Source: Oscillospiraceae bacterium (GTDB lineage Bacteria; Bacillota; Clostridia; Oscillospirales; Ruminococcaceae). Taken from it: DNA of 6,474 nt. The notes under the pieces were generated by a model. It was not told where the DNA came from, searched no databases, and saw only the letters and a program-made list of their open reading frames with translations. Position numbers and translations under genes: made by a program. The stretch covers positions 1-6,474 of the forward strand of contig JAGBFZ010000067.1 of the NCBI GenBank assembly GCA_018110855.1, read 5' to 3'. Below, one piece after another: positions 1 through 5,889 of the stretch; position 1 is the first letter of the stretch, and every line of letters begins with the position of its first letter.

Positions 1-225
1 AGGCTTGAAACGGGAAGAACTCATCAGATAAGGGTTCACATGGCTTATATCGGTCATCCTGTGCTGGGAGACGATGTTTACGGCAAGCCCTTCAAGGGCA
101 TTGACGGGCAATGTCTCCATGCAGGTAAGATAGGTTTCGTTCATCCTGTCACCTATGAATACATGGAATTTGAAAGCGAGCTTCCTCAGTATTTCCATGA
201 AGTTCTCCGAAAGGTGGGTGGATGA
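1..225 (+). CDS. RluA-family pseudouridine synthase, C-terminal part (5' end outside window)
   Basis: Only the last 74 codons are present, open from base 1 to the TGA at 223-225. The residues [20 protein letters not shown] followed by VLGDDVYG are the conserved C-terminal motif of RluA/RluD-type pseudouridine synthases, which isomerise uridines in rRNA or tRNA. The later [13 protein letters not shown] and the ending around LPQYFHEVL also fit the family, whose members commonly end in a segment of this kind. The catalytic Asp motif (HRLD) and any S4 domain lie upstream of the window, so the subgroup (RluA, RluC or RluD-like) and RNA target cannot be decided. The stop codon overlaps the start of the next gene by 4 bases (ATGA), which suggests translational coupling. 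Family assignment is firm; the exact target is unknown. Confidence 0.9.
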   Translation, partial: RLETGRTHQIRVHMAYIGHPVLGDDVYGKPFKGIDGQCLHAGKIGFVHPVTYEYMEFESELPQYFHEVLRKVGG

Positions 226-1064
226 TGAAGCGAGGCATTATGATGGGCGATAAAACAAAAATAATTTTTTTCAGCGATATGGACGGCACTCTTCTGAGCG
301 CCGACAAGACTCTTTCCGAGGATAATCTTGATGCCATTCTGCGGCTTCGTGAGGCGGGCGGAAAATTTGTGGTCGCCACGGGAAGAGTATTGCAGGCAAC
401 AAGGCATTATTTTGAGCCTGCGGGCATCGACTGCCCCGTTATTCTCTGCAACGGGGGAATGATTTATGACTGCCATGAAAACAAGATCATGTGGTCAAGG
501 TTTCTTCCCGAGGATAAGTCGAGGGTCATGATAGCGGAGCTGCTACGTAAATTTCCCGAAGCCTGCGCTGAAATATGCACTCCCGAAGCAATTTACGACG
601 TTCAGATAAATGATTACGAGCGGCGGCACTGGAAAATCGGCGGATTTACCGCAGAAATTATGGATTCCCTTGAGGACATTCCCTCCGGAAACTGTTGCAA
701 GGTGCTTTTTGCAATGCCCGAGACATCTGTGAAGCCGTTTGCCGAATATGCAGCGGGGCTTCCTTTTGCGGAAGATGTGGAGTTTATCACGTCTTCTGCA
801 ATATATCACGAAATGCTCCCCAAGGATTGCTCAAAAGGCTCAGCCATGAAGAAATTCATGGAGCTTTACGGGGAGGAAGGCAGCGTTACCGCTGCAATGG
901 GGGATTACAATAATGATCTGGAAATGCTGAGGCTTGCAGATTTTGCCGCCTGTCCCTCAAACGCAATTGATGAAGTCAAGGCGGTATGCGATTTTGTAAG
1001 CAGTTCGGACTGCTCCCACGGAGCGGCTGCCGATGCAATAAATTACATATTAAATTCCCTTTGA
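222..1064 (+). CDS. Cof-type HAD hydrolase (haloacid dehalogenase superfamily phosphatase)
   Basis: This 280-residue protein has all four HAD motifs. Motif I is DMDGTLL with nucleophile D19 and acid/base D21, motif II is ATGR with T53, motif III is K205 in CSKGSA, and motif IV is GDYNND with D228 and D232. The region between about residues 85 and 190 is the expected C2 cap that selects the substrate. Length and layout match the Cof/YidA-like subfamily, soluble Mg-dependent phosphatases acting on sugar phosphates, phosphorylated cofactors or similar small metabolites. The substrate cannot be read from sequence. AAGGTGG at 211-217 supports the start at 222 or the adjacent ATG at 225. A second GAGG at 232-235 would serve ATGs at 240 or 243, giving a protein 6 or 7 residues shorter that begins closer to the DxD strand. 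It overlaps the pseudouridine synthase gene and is followed after 28 bases by transketolase, so it is probably in the same transcript. Confidence 0.92.
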   Translation: MMKRGIMMGDKTKIIFFSDMDGTLLSADKTLSEDNLDAILRLREAGGKFVVATGRVLQATRHYFEPAGIDCPVILCNGGMIYDCHENKIMWSRFLPEDKSRVMIAELLRKFPEACAEICTPEAIYDVQINDYERRHWKIGGFTAEIMDSLEDIPSGNCCKVLFAMPETSVKPFAEYAAGLPFAEDVEFITSSAIYHEMLPKDCSKGSAMKKFMELYGEEGSVTAAMGDYNNDLEMLRLADFAACPSNAIDEVKAVCDFVSSSDCSHGAAADAINYILNSL

Positions 1065-1092
1065 GGAAAATTTGAAAGGATGATTTAAAGTC

Positions 1093-1935
1093 ATGGACCA
1101 GACGCTTAAAAAGCAGCTTGAGATCACAGCCTGCAAGGTGAGAATGGGTATCATTGAGGGCGTTTATAACGCAAAATCAGGCCATCCCGGCGGCTCCCTC
1201 TCTGTTGCGGATATGCTTACCTATCTCTATTTCCACAAAATGCACGTTGATCCCAAAAATCCCAAGATGGCTGACAGAGACAGACTTGTTCTCTCAAAGG
1301 GTCATACCGCACCTGCGCTGTATTCTGTTCTTGCGCAGAGAGGATTTTTCGAGGTGGACGAGCTTAAAACTCTCAGAAAGATCGGTTCCAGACTGCAGGG
1401 ACACCCTGATATGAAGCATATTCCCGGCGTTGATATGTCCACAGGTTCTCTCGGTCAGGGCATTTCCGCTGCCTGCGGAATGGCTCTCTCGGGCAAGATC
1501 TCCTGCGACAGCTACAAGGTTTACGCTGTTCTCGGAGATGGTGAGATCGAGGAGGGTCAGGTTTGGGAGGCCACTATGTTTGCTGCTCACAACAAGCTTG
1601 ACAATCTGGTTGCTATTATTGATAACAACGGTCTCCAGATCGATGGAAAGATTACCGATGTATGCTCTCCTATGCCTATCACTGACAAGTTTGAGGCATT
1701 CGGCTGGCACGTTATCACTGTAAACGCTCACGATTTTGATGAGATCGAAAAGGCATTCGATGAGGCTGAGAAGATAAACGGTCAGCCTGTTGCTATCGTT
1801 CAGAAGAGCGTTAAGGGCAAGGGCGTTTCCTTTATGGAAAATCAGGTAGGCTGGCACGGCTCCGCTCCCAATGCAGAGCAGTACGAGCAGGCTATGGGCG
1901 AGCTTAAGGCTCAGCTTGAGAAACTGGAGGGCTAA
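1093..1935 (+). CDS. Transketolase, N-terminal (TPP pyrophosphate-binding) subunit
   Basis: This 280-residue protein is the first half of a transketolase encoded as two genes, a form common in archaea and many Clostridia. It carries the thiamine diphosphate and Mg binding motif: GDGEIEEGQ starting at residue 148 and ending at D177-N178-N179. Other active-site elements are GHPGG with H31, SKGHTAP with H71, GHP with H104, and STGSLGQG at 116-123. Together with the next gene product it should transfer two-carbon units from xylulose 5-phosphate or fructose 6-phosphate to aldose phosphates in the cytosolic pentose phosphate pathway. AAAGGA at 1075-1080 is the likely ribosome binding site, with a slightly long 12-base spacing to the ATG. 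Codon choice is more selective than in the HAD gene upstream, in line with high expression. The C-terminal subunit gene starts 4 bases after its stop. Confidence 0.95.
   Translation: MDQTLKKQLEITACKVRMGIIEGVYNAKSGHPGGSLSVADMLTYLYFHKMHVDPKNPKMADRDRLVLSKGHTAPALYSVLAQRGFFEVDELKTLRKIGSRLQGHPDMKHIPGVDMSTGSLGQGISAACGMALSGKISCDSYKVYAVLGDGEIEEGQVWEATMFAAHNKLDNLVAIIDNNGLQIDGKITDVCSPMPITDKFEAFGWHVITVNAHDFDEIEKAFDEAEKINGQPVAIVQKSVKGKGVSFMENQVGWHGSAPNAEQYEQAMGELKAQLEKLEG
1926..1930 (+). promoter_or_regulatory. Ribosome binding site of the transketolase C-terminal gene
   Basis: GGAGG lies inside the last codons of the upstream transketolase gene, 9 bases before the ATG at 1940. It fixes the start of the second subunit there rather than at the in-frame ATG at 1871. 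The tight arrangement suggests coupled translation, giving equal amounts of both halves. Confidence 0.85.
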
Positions 1936-1939
1936 GACT

Positions 1940-2890
1940 ATGGCAGATGTAATCAAAAAGGCTACAAGAGAGAGCTACGGCGAGGCTTTGGCTGAGCTTA
2001 GCAGCGAATATCCCGACCTTATCGTTCTTGACGCTGACCTTGCGGCAGCTACAAAGACAGGTATTTTCAAGAAGGCGTGCCCCGAAAGATTTTTTGACTG
2101 CGGTATTGCCGAGGCTAATATGATGGGCATTGCTGCTGGTATCGCTTCCACAGGCAAGAAGGTTTTTGCAAGCTCCTTTGCTATGTTTGCGGCAGGCAGA
2201 GCCTTTGAAATTGTAAGAAACTCCATTGGTTATCCCCACCTTAATGTTAAGATAGGCGCAACTCATGCCGGCATTTCCGTCGGTGAGGACGGTGCTACTC
2301 ATCAGTGCAACGAGGATATCGCTCTTATGAGAACTATCCCCGGAATGACTATCATCAATCCTGCTGATGATGTTGAGGCAAAGGCTGCTGTTAAGGCTGC
2401 TCTCGATTTTGAGGGACCTGTTTATATGCGCTTCGGTCGTCTTGCTGTTCCTGTTTTCAACGACAGGGATTCCTATAAATTCGAGCTTGGCAAGGGTGTT
2501 CTGCTCAGAGACGGCAGCGATGTTTCTATCGTTGCAACAGGCCTTATGGTAAACGAGGCTCTGAAGGCTGCGGATACACTTGCTGCTGAGGGCATTAACG
2601 CAAGAGTTATCAATATCCACACCATCAAGCCTCTTGACAAGGATATCATCTGCAAGGCTGCTAAGGAAACAGGCGTTATTGTTACAGCTGAGGAGCACAG
2701 TGTTATCGGCGGTCTCGGCTCTGCTGTTGCGGAAACTGTTACTGAGTGCTGCCCCGTTCCTGTTATTAAGGTCGGCGTAAACGATGTATTCGGTCACTCG
2801 GGTCCTGCTGTCGAGCTTCTCAAGGAATTTGGTCTTTCCGCAGAAAATATTGTGACTAAGGTCAAGGAAGCTGTTAAGCTTAAAAAGTAA
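1940..2890 (+). CDS. Transketolase, C-terminal (pyrimidine-binding plus C-terminal domain) subunit
   Basis: This 316-residue protein is the second half of the split transketolase. Residues 1 to about 165 form the pyrimidine-binding domain, with FFDCGIAEANM carrying the conserved glutamate (E58) that activates thiamine diphosphate. H121 in GATHQ and R164 in YMRFGR fit the substrate phosphate-binding region. Residues from about 185 onward form the transketolase C-terminal domain, including TAEEHSVIGGLGSAV around 249-263. It needs the N-terminal subunit to be active, because the cofactor sits at the interface. In this window its substrate xylulose 5-phosphate would be supplied by xylA and xylB further downstream. 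The ATG at 1940 is preferred because GGAGG lies 9 bases before it and the protein then begins with the expected helix, MADVIKKATRESYGEAL. The long hairpin after 2929 ends the transcript. 1-deoxyxylulose-5-phosphate synthase is an alternative relative, but the two-gene form and motifs favour transketolase. Confidence 0.95.
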   Translation: MADVIKKATRESYGEALAELSSEYPDLIVLDADLAAATKTGIFKKACPERFFDCGIAEANMMGIAAGIASTGKKVFASSFAMFAAGRAFEIVRNSIGYPHLNVKIGATHAGISVGEDGATHQCNEDIALMRTIPGMTIINPADDVEAKAAVKAALDFEGPVYMRFGRLAVPVFNDRDSYKFELGKGVLLRDGSDVSIVATGLMVNEALKAADTLAAEGINARVINIHTIKPLDKDIICKAAKETGVIVTAEEHSVIGGLGSAVAETVTECCPVPVIKVGVNDVFGHSGPAVELLKEFGLSAENIVTKVKEAVKLKK

Positions 2891-2928
2891 TTTTATAATG
2901 TGGAATAATCTCGTAATATAAAATTATT

Positions 2929-2997
2929 ATCTCCCCTTTATAATGACATTTCGGTATATAATGCTCCGTTAAAATGTCTGATAAAGGGGAGATTTTT
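2929..2997 (+). terminator. Long-stem intrinsic terminator after the transketolase genes
   Basis: Bases 2929-2941 are perfectly complementary to 2981-2993 (13 pairs with a CCCC/GGGG core). An inner 7-pair stem (2945-2951 with 2972-2978) stacks on it across a small internal loop, and 3 more pairs (2952-2954 with 2966-2968) are possible near the tip. The right arm runs into five T (2993-2997), so it works as a Rho-independent terminator in the + direction. The minus strand lacks a matching U-run. It starts 38 bases after the stop of the transketolase C-terminal gene. The total stem is longer than most terminators. The rest of the 233-base gap holds the promoter described next and a short dyad. 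Confidence 0.85.
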
Positions 2998-3040
2998 GCT
3001 GCAATTGAAATATAACTTGTTGGCATTAGCTGCAAATTTT

Positions 3041-3054
3041 TGTGAAAATTCACA
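3041..3054 (+). promoter_or_regulatory. Dyad TGTGAAAATTCACA, possible operator upstream of the U32-like gene
   Basis: Two 6-base arms, TGTGAA and TTCACA, flank a 2-base AA centre. The dyad ends 9 bases before the -35 box at 3064. Position and symmetry fit a binding site for a dimeric regulator. It resembles a CRP/FNR-type half-site pair but with 4 rather than 6 bases between TGTGA and TCACA, so no specific regulator is proposed. The region is AT-rich and the match could be fortuitous. Confidence 0.35.
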
Positions 3055-3063
3055 CAAATACTA

Positions 3064-3092
3064 TTGACGGGAAGATGAAAATCTGTTAAAAT
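3064..3092 (+). promoter_or_regulatory. SigmaA-type promoter for the U32-like gene pair
   Basis: TTGACG at 3064-3069 is a 5/6 match to the -35 consensus. TAAAAT at 3087-3092 is a 5/6 match to the -10 consensus, with an optimal 17-base spacer. Transcription would start near 3099, leaving a short leader of about 25 bases with GAGGAA at 3113-3118, which places the ribosome 5 bases from the ATG at 3124. The terminator just upstream implies that this promoter starts a new transcription unit. Confidence 0.8.
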
Positions 3093-3123
3093 AATATTAT
3101 AATTTGATATGTGAGGAATTATA

Positions 3124-4041
3124 ATGAGCATAAATTTTCACCTGCCCGATTTTTGCGGCAATTATAAAATGAATCTGACCTTTGCAGACGCTTTGAAGGA
3201 ACGTCCCGAGTATTTTTATGACGGGATAAAAATAGCCTCATCCTACGGATGTTTTCCCCCTGCCGCATGGAACGGGGGAAGGGCGGCTGTTGGAGCAGTT
3301 CGACGTGAATTTATCGACTTTATCATTAAGGAGTACAATTCACGGGGTATCCCTATCAGATACACCTTCACGAATCCTCTTGTAACCGAAAAGCACCTTT
3401 CCGACCCCTTCTGCAATATGATAACCAGAATTGCGGAAAACGGGCTGAACGAGATTATCGTGAATGTTCCCGTGCTTGAGGAGTACATAAGAAATAAATA
3501 TCCCGCATATCCTCTTATATCCTCCACCGTTAAGCAGATTGAAAACAGGGAGGAGCTGCTAAACGAGCTTGAAAAGGATTATAAGCTTGTTGTCCTCGAC
3601 TACAACTGGAACAACCGCTTTGAGGAGCTTGAAGCGCTGCCTCACAAGGATAAGATCGAGCTGCTTGTTAATTCCTACTGCACTCCCCATTGCAGACGGA
3701 GAAAGAAGCATTATGAGTTTCTCGGTGAGCGGCAGTTTGAGATTAACAGGCAGGTTTTCGGTTCCGACAGCGATATGATGAAGCCAATTCCCGATACGGA
3801 ATTTCCATGCCCCAATACTAACCTTAATTTTTATGATACTCTGAATTTTGAGACGAATATTTCTCCCGAAGCCATATATGAAAAATACGTCCCAATGGGA
3901 TTTGAGAATTTCAAGATAGAAGGCAGGCTCATGCATCCTGTGAATATCCTTGAAAGCTATCTTTATTATCTTGTGAAGCCTGAACACAGGGACAGGCTGA
4001 GAGTGGATATGCTCAGGGCGCTGCTTGGAAACAAAAGGTGA
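3124..4041 (+). CDS. U32-peptidase-like TIM-barrel protein, function unknown
   Basis: This 305-residue soluble protein has no signal peptide or membrane segment. The clearest family mark is GFENFKIEGRLM at about 259-270, which closely matches the SFKIEGR segment of the U32 'peptidase' superfamily (YhbU/V-UbiU/V, RlhA, TrhP), whose well-studied members are Fe-S proteins in RNA hydroxylation or ubiquinone synthesis rather than proteases. Alternating beta-strand-like stretches (EIIVNVPV, KLVVLDYNW, IELLVNSYC) fit a TIM barrel. The usual U32 PROSITE-type cysteine signature is absent. Cysteines fall at 11, 43, 97, 186, 190 and 229; C43, the C186-x3-C190 pair in NSYCTPHC, and C229 in FPCPN could ligate a 4Fe-4S cluster. 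GAGGAA at 3113-3118 supports the ATG at 3124. The next gene starts 4 bases after the stop. Superfamily placement is moderately sure; the substrate is unknown, and a ubiquinone role is unlikely in a Clostridia-type host. Confidence 0.6.
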   Translation: MSINFHLPDFCGNYKMNLTFADALKERPEYFYDGIKIASSYGCFPPAAWNGGRAAVGAVRREFIDFIIKEYNSRGIPIRYTFTNPLVTEKHLSDPFCNMITRIAENGLNEIIVNVPVLEEYIRNKYPAYPLISSTVKQIENREELLNELEKDYKLVVLDYNWNNRFEELEALPHKDKIELLVNSYCTPHCRRRKKHYEFLGERQFEINRQVFGSDSDMMKPIPDTEFPCPNTNLNFYDTLNFETNISPEAIYEKYVPMGFENFKIEGRLMHPVNILESYLYYLVKPEHRDRLRVDMLRALLGNKR

Positions 4042-4045
4042 ATGT

Positions 4046-4399
4046 ATGGGATTATTTGATGTTTTTAAGAAAAAGGCTCCCGAGGAACAGCCTCTTAAAA
4101 AACGGCTTGCTTCCATGAAATGCAAGCTTGTGAATTATGTTTCTGAGGAGCTTGAGGTCATATGCTCAGAAATGGAGAGGTCGGAGGAATATCTTGTTAA
4201 ACTAAAGCCTGTGAATTATTATGCGCTGAAAGAGGAATATATCGAGGCGGCGTTTTACTCCGATGATGAGCATGAGGAGAATTATGTAATATTCCGTCTG
4301 ATGAAGCAGGACAGACCTGTTAAGTCAAGTGGGATATACAAGGTCTCCAAGGATGTTCTCCGCAGAGCCTATGCAAAGCTGGGAGCGGTCAATTTCTGA
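4046..4399 (+). CDS. Small charged protein of unknown function, co-transcribed with the U32-like gene
   Basis: The 117-residue product was not recognised. It begins MGLFDVFKKK, a short amphipathic stretch followed by a Lys/Pro/Glu linker, then a mixed helix/strand region rich in Glu, Lys and Tyr. It includes an acidic patch, SDDEHEEN, at about 72-79, and ends in a helix-like SKDVLRRAYAKLG. There are two cysteines (26 and 40), no membrane segment and no signal peptide, so it is probably cytosolic. AAAGGTG at 4034-4040 sits 5 bases before the ATG at 4046, which is why I prefer it to the in-frame ATG at 4025 inside the upstream gene. It starts only 4 bases after the U32-like stop, so the two are almost certainly one transcript and may act together. 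No function is proposed. Confidence 0.75.
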   Translation: MGLFDVFKKKAPEEQPLKKRLASMKCKLVNYVSEELEVICSEMERSEEYLVKLKPVNYYALKEEYIEAAFYSDDEHEENYVIFRLMKQDRPVKSSGIYKVSKDVLRRAYAKLGAVNF

Positions 4400-4428
4400 T
4401 TTTCTCCTTTTTCTGTGAAAATTTTTAT

Positions 4429-4447
4429 AGGTTTTTTACAAAAACCT
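4429..4447 (+). promoter_or_regulatory. Dyad abutting the xylA -35 box (possible operator)
   Basis: AGGTTTTT (4429-4436) and AAAAACCT (4440-4447) form perfect 8-base arms around TAC, ending one base before the TTGACA at 4449. No T-run follows on either strand, so it is a poor terminator. Placed just upstream of -35, it suits an activator or repressor of xylA. It may also mark the end of the preceding transcript, for which no better terminator is visible between 4400 and 4447. Confidence 0.45.
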
Positions 4448-4448
4448 C

Positions 4449-4477
4449 TTGACAGGAAACCGATTACAATGTAAAAT
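4449..4477 (+). promoter_or_regulatory. Strong sigmaA-type promoter of xylA
   Basis: A perfect -35 box, TTGACA (4449-4454), and TAAAAT (4472-4477, 5/6 match to TATAAT) are separated by the ideal 17 bases. The predicted start of transcription is near 4484, giving a leader of about 64 bases. The -10 sequence and spacer length are the same as in the promoter at 3064. The core is strong enough that control most likely comes from repressors binding the sites within and beside it. Confidence 0.88.
4455..4468 (+). promoter_or_regulatory. cre-like site (CcpA/LacI-family operator) in the xylA promoter spacer
   Basis: GGAAACCGATTACA fits the Gram-positive catabolite-responsive element consensus TGWAANCGNTNWCA at every constrained position except the first base. 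It includes the central CG. It occupies the spacer between -35 and -10, where a bound CcpA would block RNA polymerase, as known for carbon catabolite repression of sugar genes in Firmicutes. A LacI-family xylose regulator with a similar half-site is an alternative reading. The regulator gene is not in the window. Confidence 0.6.
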
Positions 4478-4488
4478 ATATTTAAATG

Positions 4489-4504
4489 GCAGAGATGTCT
4501 CTGC
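4489..4504 (+). promoter_or_regulatory. Perfect palindrome/hairpin at the start of the xylA leader
   Basis: GCAGAGA (4489-4495) and TCTCTGC (4498-4504) are perfect 7-base arms around TG, beginning about 5 bases after the predicted transcription start. As DNA it could be an operator for a xylose-responsive repressor just downstream of the promoter. As RNA it would fold into a 5'-terminal hairpin (six pairs with a 4-base loop) of the sort that stabilises abundant mRNAs. It lies about 30 bases upstream of the ribosome binding site and has no U-run, so it is not a terminator. Confidence 0.55.
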
Positions 4505-4534
4505 AGTTAAGTCTATATTTTAAAATTTACATAT

Positions 4535-4540
4535 GGAGGA
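4535..4540 (+). promoter_or_regulatory. Ribosome binding site of xylA
   Basis: GGAGGA lies 7 bases before the ATG at 4548, close to the ideal strength and spacing. An in-frame ATG at 4533 overlaps this site and would leave no binding site of its own, so 4548 is the start. The context is AT-rich and should be open for ribosomes. Confidence 0.92.
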
Positions 4541-4547
4541 ATTTACA

Positions 4548-5870
4548 ATGAGCGAATTTTTCAAAGGCATAGGCAAGATCCCTTATGAGGGCAAGAACAG
4601 CACCAATCCTCTTGCATTCAAGTATTATAACCCCGATGAAGTAGTAGGCGGCAAGACAATGAGAGAGCAGCTCAGATTCGCACTTTCATGGTGGCACACC
4701 ATGGGCGGCGACGGCACGGATATGTTCGGCTGCGGCACAACCGACAAGAGCTGGGGCGAGACTGACGCAGAGAAGAGAGCGATCGCAAAGGTTGACGCTG
4801 CTTTTGAGATCATGGACAAGCTTTCCATTGATTACTACTGCTTCCACGACAGAGACCTTTCTCCCGAGTACGGTTCTCTTGCAGAGACAAACGCAGAGCT
4901 TGACAAGGTTGTTGCATACCTTGAGAAGAAGCAGGCTGAGACAGGCAAGAAGCTTCTCTGGGGCACAGCAAAGTGCTTCGATCATCCCAGATATATGCAC
5001 GGCGCAGGCACTTCTCCCTCCGCAGACGTATTCGCATATGCTGCTGCTCAGATAAAGAAGGCTGTTGAGGCAACCGTAAAGCTTGGCGGACAGGGCTACG
5101 TTTTCTGGGGCGGCAGAGAGGGCTATGAGACTCTTCTCAACACCAACATGGCTCTCGAGCAGGACAATATGGCTCGCCTTATGAGAATGACTGTTGACTA
5201 TGCACGTTCTATCGGCTACACAGGCGATTTCTACATCGAGCCTAAGCCCAAGGAGCCTACAAAGCATCAGTATGACTTCGATACAGCTACCGTTCTCGGC
5301 TTCCTCCGCAAGTATGGTCTTGACAAGGATTTCAAGATGAACATTGAGGCAAACCACGCTACACTTGCTCAGCACACCTTCCAGCATGAGCTGAGAGTTG
5401 CAAGAGACAACGGAGTATTCGGCTCCATCGACGCAAATCAGGGCGATATGCTCCTCGGCTGGGATACAGACCAGTTCCCCACCAATATTTATGACGCAGC
5501 TCTTTGTATGTATGAGGTACTCAAGGCAGGCGGCTTCACCAACGGCGGTCTGAACTTCGACTCCAAGGCAAGACGTGGTTCCTACACAATGGAGGATATC
5601 TTCCACAGCTACATTGCAGGTATGGATACATTTGCGCTCGGTCTCAAGATCGCTCAGAAGATGATCGATGACGGCAGAATTGACAAGTTCGTTGCTGACA
5701 GATATGCAAGCTGGAACACAGGCATTGGTGCTGACATTATCAGCGGCAAGGCTACTCTTGCAGACCTTGAAAAGTATGCTCTCGAGAAGGGCGAGGTCGT
5801 TGACAGCCTCTCCAGCGGCAGACAGGAAATGCTTGAGTCCATTCTCAACAATATTATGTTCAGCCTTTGA
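4548..5870 (+). CDS. xylA: Xylose isomerase
   Basis: XylA interconverts D-xylose and D-xylulose (and glucose and fructose) in the cytosol, the first step of bacterial xylose use. The 440-residue length is that of the long (class II) isomerases. The catalytic pair H100 and D103 sits in CFHDRD. The two-metal site is complete: E231 (EPKPKEP, with K233), E267 and H270 (NIEANH), D295 (SIDANQGD), D306 and D308 (WDTDQ), and D338 (NFD). Other hallmarks are [15 protein letters not shown] at 186-200 and a C-terminal SSGRQEMLE. The sequence recalls the R. flavefaciens enzyme from memory, including [20 protein letters not shown] near 45-64. Codon use is strongly restricted (mostly AAG for Lys, very few ATA), as in a highly expressed gene. 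It has its own promoter and is closed by a terminator at 5890-5920, with a small membrane protein gene and xylB beyond. Confidence 0.98.
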   Translation: MSEFFKGIGKIPYEGKNSTNPLAFKYYNPDEVVGGKTMREQLRFALSWWHTMGGDGTDMFGCGTTDKSWGETDAEKRAIAKVDAAFEIMDKLSIDYYCFHDRDLSPEYGSLAETNAELDKVVAYLEKKQAETGKKLLWGTAKCFDHPRYMHGAGTSPSADVFAYAAAQIKKAVEATVKLGGQGYVFWGGREGYETLLNTNMALEQDNMARLMRMTVDYARSIGYTGDFYIEPKPKEPTKHQYDFDTATVLGFLRKYGLDKDFKMNIEANHATLAQHTFQHELRVARDNGVFGSIDANQGDMLLGWDTDQFPTNIYDAALCMYEVLKAGGFTNGGLNFDSKARRGSYTMEDIFHSYIAGMDTFALGLKIAQKMIDDGRIDKFVADRYASWNTGIGADIISGKATLADLEKYALEKGEVVDSLSSGRQEMLESILNNIMFSL

Positions 5871-5889
5871 TATTACATAAAATCTATTT

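Noticed and set aside
999..1014. Hairpin AGCAGT-TCGG-ACTGCT near the end of the HAD gene
   Set aside because: Six pairs inside a coding region with no T-run after it; the codons encode the expected protein end. Most likely incidental.
1871..1939. Upstream in-frame ATG for the transketolase C-terminal gene
   Set aside because: The extra 23 residues lie inside the upstream gene and look nothing like the family, while GGAGG at 1926-1930 points to the ATG at 1940.
1294..1956. Open frame of 220 codons on the minus strand opposite the transketolase N-terminal gene
   Set aside because: Same cause: biased codons leave few antisense stops. No ribosome binding site or promoter supports it.
1904..2797. 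Open frame of 297 codons on the minus strand opposite the transketolase C-terminal gene
   Set aside because: It mirrors a highly codon-biased gene in which antisense stops are rare; the product is Ser/Asn/Leu/Cys-rich with no recognisable motif, and the + strand protein is certain.
2957..2962. TATAAT within the terminator loop as a promoter
   Set aside because: The bases 17 upstream fall in the C-run of the stem and do not resemble TTGACA.
3098..3103. TATAAT as the -10 box of the U32-like gene
   Set aside because: It would be 28 bases from TTGACG; TAAAAT at 3087-3092 has the proper 17-base spacing.
4025..4045. Upstream in-frame ATG for the 117-residue gene
   Set aside because: It lies within the U32-like coding sequence; AAAGGTG at 4034-4040 is spaced for the ATG at 4046.
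4414..4423. TGTGAAAATT shared by the regions upstream of xylA and of the U32-like gene (3041-3050)
   Set aside because: Only the latter continues into a dyad, the distances to the -35 boxes differ by 12 bases, and the sequence is AT-rich enough for a chance match.
4686..5606. Open frame of 306 codons on the minus strand opposite xylA
   Set aside because: It is a shadow of xylA codon bias: low-complexity Cys/Val/Leu-rich product with no known fold. The xylA frame carries all catalytic residues.
5878..5883. TAAAAT after xylA as a -10 box for a xylB promoter
   Set aside because: There is no -35 box at a suitable distance, and any transcript would run straight into the terminator at 5890-5920.
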